Below, one piece after another: positions 21,083-32,100 of a DNA stretch of 64,000 nt (positions within the stretch are counted from its first letter, which is position 1; every line of letters starts with the position of its first letter). Both the position numbers and the translations under genes were made by a program. This DNA comes from Pristionchus mayeri. Its lineage: Eukaryota > Nematoda > Chromadorea > Rhabditida > Neodiplogasteridae. Under the pieces are notes generated by a model, which searched no databases, was not told the DNA's origin, and saw only the letters and a list, made by a program, of their open reading frames with translations. Location: positions 18,159,067 through 18,223,066 of the forward strand of contig BTRK01000002.1 of the NCBI GenBank assembly GCA_036245805.1. The letters are read 5' to 3'.

Positions 21083-21810
21083 ATGGCTGCTCCTGCCGCT
21101 GCTCCTCCGCCGATGCCCAAGGAGATCGAAATTACTCCGGAGGGAGTCACTTTCTACTGCGGAAATGCTGGCAAAGTGCGATATCCGAAGCTCTTGAATA
21201 GTCGATGATTTAGTAGAGGATCTATAAGTACCGTGTCCATTGCAGTCTACATACTGCGACATCAAAATTGCAAACAAAGCAGCGAAACGAGCGTGCTTCA
21301 AGGTGAGTTCGCCTGTCAGTCCTCGATTGGTTACCGTAATCTCAGATCCGATGCACCTCAGGAAGTGTGTTCCGAGTGCAGCCTCCAGTGGGATTCGTGC
21401 ACCCCCTGAGGGTGCTCTCACCGTCCGTCTCTGGTTCCAGAACAGACGATTCATCGTGAGTCCCCTCTCTTCCCCCTTCTCATCCCTCCCTCAGGAATCG
21501 ACGAAGCACTACTTCGCCGTGCACGTCATCTGCAACGACGCCGCCAAGATGCCCACTGAAGTCTTCGACAAGAATGCCAAGGCAGAGGGTGATCCATATC
21601 TTCTCAAGCACCGTAACCCTCTTCCATTCAGGAGTCAAGCGTCTTGGAGTGGTCTTCTCGAAGGCGGTTCCTCCCGCAAGAAGCCCGCCCACTACCGAAC
21701 CGACTCAGATTGAGTCGGTGGGTGAGGAGGATGCGGGAATTATCCCGGCCTACGCATCCGAGATGGTCGTCACGACCATCTCGTGTCCCCGATGCGGCCA
21801 CTTCTTTTAA
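21083..21810 (+). CDS. MSP-domain protein with C-terminal CxxCGH tail (copy B), frameshifted
   Basis: Exons 21083-21175, 21246-21302, 21346-21455, 21495-21588 and 21632-21810 (TAA). The MSP signature is clear: IEITPEGVTFYCGNAGK, then CTSGSVFRVQPPVGFVHP, TVRLWFQNRRF, and STKHYFAVHVICND. Exon 3 changes frame within a run of five C (about 21403-21407): before it the frame reads GFVHP, after it EGALTVRL. The exon is 110 nt, one short of a multiple of three, so one C appears to be missing. It is either a recent null allele or a sequence error. The tail has TTEPTQIES, an acidic stretch and the terminal CPRCGHFF, matching copy A at 2078-2844. Apart from this single base the gene looks intact. Confidence 0.75.
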
Positions 21811-22387
21811 TGATAAAGTTCTTATTCATCCTGAGTTCACAACTGTTTATTTAGCGGTCTGGTAACTAGTTACGAGCGAGAAAACAAGTTATCAAAATGT
21901 TTATAACTAGTTGTTTACAATTTTGCAATTCAATTCAATTAGAATGATCAATTCGATTTGAATTTGAATTTAATAATTTGTTTTTTCTCTCCATTCCTCC
22001 ACCTTTAGTTGATAACTGTTCGTAACTATAAATAAATATCTAATTATCAGAGGCGAGAATGAGTGATTTGGAAATTCGTTCGCAACTAGTTATATTCAAT
22101 TCAATTAATTCAATTATTTATTCCGTTTATGTGGGAAAATTCAAGATACCATTGTGAAATGGTGTCGAAAAAACGGAGGTCCGTCGATGTAGTCGAATCG
22201 GGTTTGCTTGCAGCAAAGGTATAGAAGGGAAGGGGTGGGATCTCATTGATGTATCCAATTATGGATAACGGATTTGTGAAATGATAGAGGTGGCTGTGCG
22301 GAGATGAGAGAACGGAAGGAATTATGTGGGAGAAACAACAAAATCTGTGGTAAGAGAATTCCAAAAGGTTTTTATGATATTGATTGT
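21811..22387. other. AT-rich intergenic region
   Basis: No gene seen. Several near-palindromic aactagtt words (about 21864, 21905, 22085) recur. A minus-strand open frame here has no recognisable content. Confidence 0.4.
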
Positions 22388-22620
22388 CGCTCATTCTTTA
22401 ATTTCTCCTCCCGAATAGGTATCACTAGAGGTCACCGTCGTAAAATTTGCCCATTTCGCACCACAAGTCAACGATTTGCCAGTTTCCTGTCTAATAGAAT
22501 AGTACCACATTGGAATCGTCTAGACGATTCCATTATCAGTAGTCCTAATCTCTTTTGTCTCATTGTCTCAAATTACATTAAATTGTCTCAAATATTGTCT
22601 ATTGTCTCAAATTACATTAA
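22388..22620 (+). pseudogene. CR1-like LINE fragment, extreme C-terminus of ORF2
   Basis: The plus strand encodes RFASFLSNRIVPHWNRLDD, which matches the end of non-LTR ORF2 proteins; the intact LINE in this window has the equivalent FHTFLTNRVVPLWNRIPN-type segment after 48900 (there FYHTFLTNRVVPLWNRIP). The fragment is followed by a short tandem duplication (tgtctcaaattacattaaa repeated at about 22565 and 22602). It is far too short to be functional. Confidence 0.6.
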
Positions 22621-22649
22621 AAATCTTGACTTCTCTTCTCAATAGTACC

Positions 22650-23110
22650 TTTTGTCGTTTCCTTCGACATCGTAATATCGTATTGTGATGACTACTCTTT
22701 CCTGTATAATATCCACCATCTACTTTTCGAATCCCCGCCACAAACGATAAATATATTATTATAAAGGAAATGGATCTAGATACGAGTGTGGAATACGACT
22801 TCTGAGGGATAAAGGGTAAGGATATTCGAAGAGGGTAACCATTACGGAGAGGGCGGGTGAGAGGGGCATGGATAAGAAGAGAAGAGAAGTCAAGTAAATA
22901 GCGACCGTGTAGAATGGAATGAAGGAACACAATATCGTTAACGATTCTGCGGCTTTCAAGAGTCGTTAATTCAAGAAATTGCATTCGTTCAAAATAAGGT
23001 ACATGAGTAAGGACGCACCGGGAATAAAGCCTACGAGAGAAGTCACGTTGCACTTTTTCTAGATCCTTAGTCAATTCGACGGAATGGGATGGGTTCCAAA
23101 TAATTGTATT
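22650..23110 (-). pseudogene. CR1-like LINE fragment, end of reverse-transcriptase ORF
   Basis: On the minus strand IIWNPSHSVELTKDLEKVQ leads into FSRRLYSR, then YFERMQFLELTTLESRRIVNDI. This is the conserved stretch after the RT domain of CR1/Jockey-type elements, matching ILEYCSELWSP...IERIQCKYTK and YRRTIIDLAFVYK in the LINE at 48.6 kb. There is no RT core, endonuclease or ORF1 nearby, so it is a 5'-truncated relic, facing the fragment at 22388-22620. Confidence 0.75.
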
Positions 23111-23200
23111 GTTAGTAAAGTGTTATATTTCAAAGTCTACTCCAGAGTAACCGAATATGTTGAATACATTTGAGTATCATTGAAATAAAGAGGTCACAAA

Positions 23201-23536
23201 TGAATCCTCATTTCTTTCGTTCACAATCAATCCGCACCGAGATGGGGAACACGAGAATGTTGACAAGGCATGAACATATTCCATCTATGGGTTAAATCGT
23301 GAACGAGAAGAGAAATGCTAATGCTTATTCCTTATGGAAGATATTCTTCGTGTAATATTTGTGATGTATAGTAGTTTATACTAGAGCACTACTGGATGGC
23401 TCATTCGAGTATTCGTGTCACAATCATGGTTGCTCTTCTGAATTTCTTCTATTCATCCACTGTGCAGACAGCGCACGAGGGTCAACCTGCGACCTGAAGA
23501 GACTTATTTATGCTCTATTTCCTGTTGGCGAAATTT
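23201..23536. repeat. Dispersed repeat, copy 2
   Basis: Second copy of the repeat at 2859-3245, same orientation. Shared words include ggggaacacgagaatgtt, aaggcatgaacatattccat, caatcatggttgctcttctg and tgctctatttcctgttggcg. It also carries a short insertion (ctattcatccactgtgcagacagcgc) absent from copy 1. Confidence 0.75.
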
Positions 23537-26500
23537 TTTTCTTGCTGATCCGATCGACTTCATCCGGAGAGCGAAGCACCATTGGGCTGGAAAGGGTCCG
23601 AGACAAGACGACGGTCGATGGACAACGAATGTACCCTCCCCCGCACACAGTCGCCCACCTGCACGATGGAGAGATTCTATCGAGATGTTAAGGAGAGAGG
23701 AGATCTAGTCATCGCACTTTTCGATACTTTTTTGTCGGGCCAATTGAAAATGCATATCTCAAAAACTGTGAACAAGACCCACTGATTTTATTGATTTTAT
23801 TGGATTTTTACGTGACACGCGTGTTATTCCGCTGAGATAATGGTGGTTAGTTATGCGTGATAACGTTTATCTCTACGCTCGATCCGAGGGTTGATATGCT
23901 GATGAATCACTAGGAAACGTTGATACATAAGATCTCTCCACAAAGTGATCTCATCAGTGCAAGAACATCCGACGATAGAGCAAAGATAGACTGCCCTGCT
24001 ATTATTCTCAGCTACTTCCCCTCGTCATTTCCGTCTTTGATCTTTCATGTTCATTATTCGATCGAGTACGTGCCCTCTCTCTCCCTGGCTCAGATTAATC
24101 AGGATCCTTTCCTCCACTTCCCCCTAAGGAATCAGGTCAACTCTACGGAACTCAAGTCGCGCACTTTTCACGCGCAGCAAAAACAGCAAAACATGTGTCA
24201 ATCGCAGTGTTTCTGTGCACTGGGAGGGATGCCCTTATTACCCATCGAAGCGCCCCCTTTTCATTCACTCTGAAACGGCTATGATGTCAGCTTTCGTAAG
24301 CTGTGAGTAAGAGTAAACAGAGGAAAGAAACAAACGAATGACGCATCGGAATCCCCCGATGGTCTCTGTCGATCCTGATCTACCACGAGGGAGGAAAGAA
24401 GAGGAAACGGGGCAATGCTGTCGCCCTGATCTCTGATCTCTTCCTCTGCACCTGCCACCGTGTAAACAATCTATCTTGATCACACACAAATAAGTTTGAT
24501 TTTTTTCAAAAAAAGAATTTGTCCTGATGATGATTGGTATGACAAAGCAAGATCTGGGGTGTCTATTCTCCATTTATCACAGTGATGGAATCATGGTTAG
24601 AATAGCGTTTTCAGATCGGACCATCCTCACTGCTTGCTTGGCCACATCATATATTTCGCATTTCAGAATTAATTTGAGAGCGGCAGTTTCATGCACACAT
24701 TCCTCCAGGAGCAACCAGAGATGGTTGAGTGAAGCTTCAGGGTAAGCCCTCATCCGTTCATAATGTCAACCACTCCTCCAGACTCAATCTGTCATTCCAG
24801 TTTCACGCCCAATGATAAGATGACCTCTGATATCACCATTTAGTCGTAGTCATTCGTCGCCTTTCGAAAAAAGTCATCCGATAACCGGATGTGGCCAGTG
24901 CCTTTCGCAACTCTCTACCCTCGTTAGCCTATTTACTCACTGCATTAGATAAATCCACCTATTAGTCAACATAAAGAGAGGCTACAAAGCACAGTCACAA
25001 TTTCCACCAATTTTGTGATGGTGTGCAGTGTAGGGGAGCGAAGATGGTCTTGCGAAAGGAGTGTCTTCAATGCGCCCCCCTCCCTTCTTCTTATTCTTTA
25101 TTCGTCCCTCCCTCGCACGAAGAGAGTGAACTCTGCACGTTTCTCCCAGCCATAAAGTGATTCACTCTCAGTCACTTTTCGCGCAACCTTCGAAATCGCT
25201 CGCGCGCTAACCGGAAAAACGCGTCTGTTCTACGAGCACTGACGAAATGAATGAGCAGAGAGTGCGACACTTCTCTGACTGAGACAGTCAACTGCATATC
25301 TATTCTGTCCCAGCTATAGCCAGCATCCTCCCTTCGGCGATGAAACCTTGCAGTGGAATAAGAAGAGTGGCCAGAGAACACCTGCAGCACAGAACCGCAC
25401 AGTGAATGAGGTGCAACTGGTTAGACTGAGTCTGACCATCGTCCCGCACTTTGTCCCTTCTCCCTCCCTCCTCCGTTGCTTCGATGAACATCCTCCGATG
25501 GGGTCAGAGTACACTCGGAGAGACACCCGCAGAGCACTCGAATGCACGCATCCCCAGTGCTGCTTGAGGTCTCCCGTTTACTCGAAGTGTGATAGTGAGG
25601 GAGGAGATGAGAGGAGAGAAGAGGAATGTCTGGAGGGAAGGAAACTCGGGCTATTTCAACGCATTCCACTAGCATTCCTCGCATCTCTGACCATGTTACA
25701 TCAGACAAGAAGAGAGCAGACGGGAGATTGAAGAGGAGGAAGACTATCGCAGCTGGCTAGCACGAGAACCTCACGGGGGCGGACGGAGATCGGAGGAAAT
25801 GAAACATCGAACGAAGAATAGGCTCTAGTCTGAGATAATCAGTGTTGATCCATTGCATCCGTTGATTAATCGAAGGATATGAGAATTCTTAGATAGATTC
25901 TGCAGTGGTCTGATTATTTGTGTTTACAGGCATCTTATAACGAGAGATCCTTGAGTTTTCCGTGCATAGATAAAACAGTTATAACTTCTGAAAAATTTTA
26001 AAAACCGTAGTTCGCAGTTGCCTTGCTGCATGAAATCCTACCTTTCGTTGCCTCTTACTCCCATAGTATTCTCTCCGTAGGATTTTATACGCAATGGTAC
26101 TCTCACTCGTGACGGCTATGATCAGATGGCGCCGACCCCGAATCAGGTCGTGATTCCACGATCTCTGATGTGTCCTTTCCACTCGACGAGACTCGCTCTC
26201 CTTGTCAGTGTCAGTGACAGCGCGGCGCGCTAAAAAGAGAGAGAAGAGAGGGGAAAGACGTGAGGGAGAGAACTTCCTAAGAACAGCCGATGCAGAGACG
26301 ATTTCGACGACAAGCAGTGAACGAACGCCGCTTCCAGCATCATCTCTATCTCCAAAGGTTGTTCATCCCTGATCCACTCGACTGTTGTGTTTCCCTCCAG
26401 TCTCTACACGGGAACAATCCCAATATGACAATGCAGTGTTCTAATCGTGCCAATTTGTTTGTTCCTGTAGGGGCACAATCGCGAATCTGTGCACACTCTT

Positions 26501-28277
26501 TCGTCATCTCTCGCCGCCGTGAGCGAATTGAGTGGTCAGAGAGGGAAAGAGAAAGAGATCGGGTGAGGGAGAGGGGAGGAGAGGAGGCAACATCCGATGT
26601 GTCACCACTGCAAATAAATGACGGTGCAAACGCGATTTAACCGGAGTGAGCGAGCGAATTCGTGTGTCATCGAGTGTTTATCTGATCTCTCGATCGGGGA
26701 AATGGGGCAAGGTGTGGGGAATGAGTAGCCAAACGACTGAACCACTACACGGATCAGCTGAGATGAACACTCATCGCATTCCATCTCTGATTTTGGGAGT
26801 GAATTCGGATGCTCGAGGGGATGAACTCTGATGACCTCTGAGAACGATAGAGGCGATAGTCGAAGGAATGTGCACTACTCCCACTCCCCAACCATTTCTG
26901 ATCTTCGGTTAGACATCTGTCCTCCACCCGCACAATTGATCTGTTTTGTATGCAGTTCCTCTCTTCCCCCGCGTGTGATTTTGCATCGAGGATGTTGTCT
27001 GATTCATTCCCCGAAATCTGCGGTGCAGCCCGGCAGCAACTGTTTTCACCCCCGCCGAATCACAGTTCGCATCGCGACAACGATAACAGCCAGTCACGCT
27101 GCAGAGAGAAGATGTGCTAATCGAATGATGTGCGGGGGAGAAAGAGGAAGGAGATCGACTAATGCGTCCCCCTCATCGTCGTGTGTGGTAGGAAGGAGTG
27201 GGGGAAGACGCTATTTCGATCTCTCCTCGTTTGATTTCTCCTCCGTTCCAAACCTTGCACTCATGTCCTTCCCCCTCTCTTCCTTTCATCTCTTGGTCTC
27301 CTTGGCCGAAGTTCCTTCACGTCACTCGTCCATCGAGAACGAAAAGCGATGAAATCGCACTGTCTACGAATCTAAACAGCGAAACACTCGCGGAGATCCG
27401 TCGCCCACTCTATTCTAGGTACTTTCCCCCACTTGGAAATAGGCAAAAACAGCTCTATTTCGAACGAGTAAAACAGAAAGTCGTTATCCAATTAATTGCG
27501 GGTGTGTAGCAAATATCCCACGCACGGTCCCGGAATAGCGCCAGGGGTTCGAAATTATAGCCGTTCGAGTTTCGTAGGGAGATCAATCGGATGTGATTAT
27601 CTCTTCAAATCCAAGAGTATCGGGAGATCGGAAAACTAACGGGCGACGCTATTTTTAGTGCTGAATTCTCGCTTGATAAATGTGATGCAATGCTGTTTAG
27701 AGAGTGCAAGAGGGAGGAAGAGCAAGATGAACAAACTAGATCACAGATCACACTATTCTGCCGTGAAGAACATTCCTTGTTTCGTCATTGAAATCAGAGA
27801 CTAGAATGCAGCCTTTTCGTGAAGTGTAAATATAGAATGGCACTGGTGTCTCTTAATTCCTCTCGTTCCCAGTTGATCAGGTGGTAGGAGATCTCTGCTC
27901 TTCTCTCTGGTTAGATATACGATCACCTCTGCTTTCTCAACCACACCCTTACCCTCACTCGCACGAGACTCACAACATTGCCACGCTGCTTCCGATTACG
28001 TCTTTCCTATCCCAGCCTGGGGCTATTTTCGTCCCTCCTCCCCCACTGGAAGGAATGCAGAGGGACATACCTCCTCCAGGCTACAACCTTCCCTCCTTCG
28101 CATCTCTCTGCTCTCCATTCTCTCATCTCTGTTCACTTCACTCCGTCATCCTTTCCCTCTATCGTTCCGTCTACTTTCTCTCTTCATCGCACACATTCCC
28201 TCTTTTTCCTTCCTTTCTTTTCCCTCTCCTCATCAAAGTGGGCGGAGTCTCGTCCCAATCTGTGATCCAACCCGCTG
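23537..28277. other. Long stretch without recognisable genes
   Basis: Both strands have only short, low-complexity open frames. Features seen: G/A- and C/T-rich tracts (for example 26230-26270 and 26530-26580), and a pyrimidine-rich block 28080-28250 just ahead of the TATA box at 28278. Composition is higher in GC than the Helitron. I see no splice-phased exon series that I can defend; it could be regulatory DNA or introns of the transcription unit at 28.3 kb or of the gene starting at 36 kb. Confidence 0.4.
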
Positions 28278-28285
28278 TATAAAAG
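28278..28285 (+). promoter_or_regulatory. TATA box
   Basis: TATAAAAG, a perfect TATA element, preceded by a GC-richer block and followed about 30 bases later by a plausible initiation region (accatagtgactcttcat). The next ATG in a sensible frame is at 28413. Confidence 0.6.
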
Positions 28286-28412
28286 GCGCGCGTCGACCAT
28301 AGTGACTCTTCATACCTGCTCACTCCAAGCTCGCATTTGCTTCTTACCGTATCCCCTCGGGAAACAAAACACACACACTACCGCACACCTACAGTACTCT
28401 CCTTCACACATC

Positions 28413-28628
28413 ATGTTCCACATTCATCTGTATGGAGAGGATCTGATGGACGTTGCCGCTCAGAGGTTAATTTTGTTTACTTTTTTTACATTTTTTCGTT
28501 CCACTCCTTCGTTGATTCTGAACTTCCTTGAATCAGTTTTTATCGTATTTTTCTTGCAGATCCGTTCGATTCTCTGGCAAAGTTGGAGGCATCAGACTGA
28601 AGAGGAACGAGTACTCGAGTCCTCTACG
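28413..28628 (+). CDS. Possible two-exon small gene behind the TATA box
   Basis: The first ATG after the TATA box gives MFHIHLYGEDLMDVAAQR (28413-28466), then a GT donor, a T-rich 93-base intron and a tcttgcag acceptor at 28559. Exon 2 in this frame adds about 24 residues and stops at 28628. A second frame in exon 2 stays open to 28856 with Pro/Ser/Asp-rich, coding-like content (VDQDDSPRPYSELDLL), so either a frameshift or a different exon 1 is possible. AATAAA at 29107-29112 would end the transcript. I do not recognise the product. The promoter, intron and poly(A) signal fit a real short gene; the protein call is weak. Confidence 0.35.
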
Positions 28629-29125
28629 AACATAGCCCCGTCGATCAGGACGACTCACCTCGTCCATACTCTGAACTCGATTTGCTCAAGCTACCGTACC
28701 CCGGTCGGCCGCATCGTCCGCCGTCCCCCGGTGCAACCAGAATCTCCGCACGGGACCCAGTCAGTGGAGAGAAGACTCCTGACTCGTCTGCCCCATCATA
28801 TCATACGGTATCTGCCATCTCTACCGTAATCGCTGCCATTTCTAATTCAATCTGTACATAGCATCAGTCTTCTTCTTCCTCTTCCTTGCTCGCTTTAATT
28901 TATCCTGCCATCTCCGTCTCAACTTCCGATTGCTTTGAGTCTTCCCTCGATCTCTTTCGTTTCTTACCATCCACATTTGCATGTGTCATATTCCGATGCT
29001 TTATCCTATCTGATGAGTTCAAATGATGAGTTGTTCAAGCACTGCTTCTTTTTGTAGATATCGATTATTTGTACATATTGTCTCCGACGCTTGCGAAAGC
29101 GCTAATAATAAATTTATTGAATATA

Positions 29126-32100
29126 TTTGCATGTTGATATCTGAAGAAATGGGGGGACAGCGATGGAAAGGGAAAAGGTTTGCGAAATCATCTTGCTCCA
29201 ACTTCAATTGCTCTTCGTCTTCTTGCATCAGAATGGCTTTGAACGTTCTTTGGATGCCGAAAGGTCATTTTTTTGCTGTTTGAGAGTGAAGAATGCTTCC
29301 ATTAGCATGCTTCCGGTCATTGTTGGAAAGTAAGAATATCAGATCATAAGACTACTCGTCGGGAAACAACTTTATCTCCATTCGTTCAATTCCCTCCAGA
29401 ATCTCGTTCCTGCACTGTAAATTGTGCCGTCGTTCAACTCTCTTCTCCTTTCTGCTGTATATTTACCCTGTCTGGTCGCATAGTTAGCGAACTTGGACAG
29501 GTGATTCTCGATCAATCCATCCATCATCTCACGTTCCGAGATCAGTGCTCTCTCGCCATCGTTCTTTCTATGAACTTCTCTCGCTTCTCTCCTCTCCTCC
29601 GTTCCTTCAATCCCTTTCCTCTCTCAACCAAGAGAGAAGGGGAAGGGAAGACACTCTCCTTCCCCTTAGATATCCCAAAAGGGATCGTTCTGCTAGTGAT
29701 AAGTCACGAGGCTCTCTATCTTTCTTCTTCTTGCAAGCTAGTGAGCGGTTTGGAAATCTATCAATCTCCCCTAGTTCGAAGGCGGAACAATTCGAACGCG
29801 CTTTCTTCCCCTGCAGACTAAATGTTCTCTAACGCGATTGCGTCGATGTTTTTCGAATGAAAATTGCCACAAAAATTTTCTGGACGATTGCGCACTATAA
29901 TTCTGGATGGGAGGATGAGAAAGGTCACAGCTATCATCGCGCTAGGAAGGGTCGTGCCATGAGTGCTTCTTCCCCTCTTCTCCTTCTCACTCTTCTCTCC
30001 GTCCTTCGAGAGATCACTCAATGGAAGGAGATCCGTCGATAAGGGCGTGCGTACAGAAGGAAGGCTCCCTCTCTCTCATTGGCGTCGTCTGAAAGGGAAA
30101 GCAGGGTTGGTTTCACTTTCGATTGCTCCTCTTCAGATAGCAAGATCGAGATAAGATTCCGTCACCATCGATCACCTCGTGAGCAACCACCATTTCACTT
30201 ACTCAATCGCTCCAGGCTACACTTAGGCCAGAGAGTACTGTAGTCGATTGGCTTGATGATCTACTCGTCCTGATTGATGGATGAGACTAGTGAAGTGTCG
30301 ATGAAAGGCCATCACGATCAAACCCGAGCGAAATCTCCGTTTTTTATCCAGTGGAATGTACACTTGATTTGGGCGTTGAAATGTGGCATTTTTACTGCAG
30401 TAAAGCCGGTAGACTCTACTTCCGATTTTGACGAGCATTTCAGTTTTCCTCGTAGGCCAAACGAGTATCCATCTATGAAGACTTTATCTTCTTACCAAGT
30501 ATCTTTTTCCAGCTTCACGAGACTATCGAAAGGTGTAGTGTAGCTCAAGAATTCTCCTGGAAGAGAAGAGAAGAGAATCGGGGAAGATGCAGCAAAACTC
30601 GAGATCAGTCTACAGACTAGAATTGTCGTGCTCCTCTCTGACAATCCGTTTGCAGATGGAAAACTGATAAGGGCAATGGGGAGGAGGAGGAGGCACGCCC
30701 GGGGAGAGGAGAATCTTCCCATTCAACTATCTGCAGTCATGATTTCCACGGTGATGATGTGATGATCACATTTGCTGCAACTACAAAAAGATGCAGAAGA
30801 TGTTGCATTCAGTAGATTAATTTATCTTTTTGCAATCGCCCATCTTTTCGACGATAACTTGATGGTTATGAGAAGCCTTATAAGCAATGCTAATCTGGGC
30901 GACATAAACGAGGGATTGGAAGGATGAGCTTTATTTGATTGCACATGAATCCAATCTCGGGAAGTCGTTTCCGTCGTGATCTTCCCCATTTTCTCCTCGT
31001 CATTTCCTCGATTTCGTCAGTTCCTCGTGAGAATTCGAGCTGTGGCGCGCAATTTGCAGAGGAAGGTTCGGATGAATTCATTCCTCGTCTTCCTCGTGAC
31101 TGATTAGTACTGATAACCCCTGCGAGAGTCGTCTTCCCATCACTCCCATCTACTGTTGCATCGAGACTGATTGTGAAGCAATGCCTCACTCTCGATTGTG
31201 CAACAAATCAGAGACTGAAACTGGAGTGAAAACAAAGATTATCGAAGAGGAGTGGAATGCCCTGAAGCGCATTGTTTGTTTAAGACAATCTGTTTTCCAG
31301 ATAAGACCATCGATTGTGATTGACGGTACACGAGGGATGAAGGGTAATCTCTTCAGTTGACGGATAGGATCACTTTACTGCAGTGGGAGATAAGATGTTG
31401 TTGACACTCTCCTTCCCTACTGAGTAATCCACTCAAAAGGGCTAAACCTTCTCAATGTGTCTCACAAGTGCCAGAGTGAAGCTTTTTGTGCGAATGGAGA
31501 GTGAATGACGAGGAGGAACCGAGGGGTAGACTACACGAAGGGCAGAATGGGCATTTAGCTTCCTTCATCATCAATCTCATCCCTGAAGCACCGAATGGTG
31601 AAGGTGAAGATCATTCTCCTTCAGAGTAGAGTAGGCTGCTCTCCTGTGTTTTTTTCTGTTTATCACCAAATAGAAGTAGAAGCAATGGTCTGCACAAGTG
31701 CATGTTTCGAAGTGTGACGCACAAGCCATTGAGAGTAACTGCCAAAGTAAGTGCTCTTACTCCTTGGTTTCTCTCCAGTATCTTCTGTTCTCGTTCTCGA
31801 TCTATCTGCTCTCGCTCTCATTATCACCGTCACATGGAAGAGATAGCAATTGAGAATTGCTGAGTGATGCAGATTCCTAGCAGAGCGCATTCGATGATGA
31901 AGAGATGGAAGGGGATTAGGCATAGGGATGTGCATTTTGCATACTACATATTTGTCCCTTCTCGGATTCCACTGATCGACAAGGGAACACGTAGAAAATT
32001 TGAAGACAACAAACAAAAATGCCCAATAAAATAACTGATATGACTATGAAAGACCGATATAGAAAGTTGATCTGCAGAGGAAAAGATGCGAGCGTGGACA

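Noticed and set aside
26831..27352. 173-codon plus-strand frame
   Set aside because: Low-complexity Ser/Arg/Pro content, no domain, no splice partners; frequent long open stretches here follow from base composition.
28302..28829. 175-codon frame spanning the 28.3-kb unit without splicing
   Set aside because: It reads through a T-rich stretch with GT and tcttgcag ends that is far more likely an intron; the hydrophobic segment is an artefact of poly-T.
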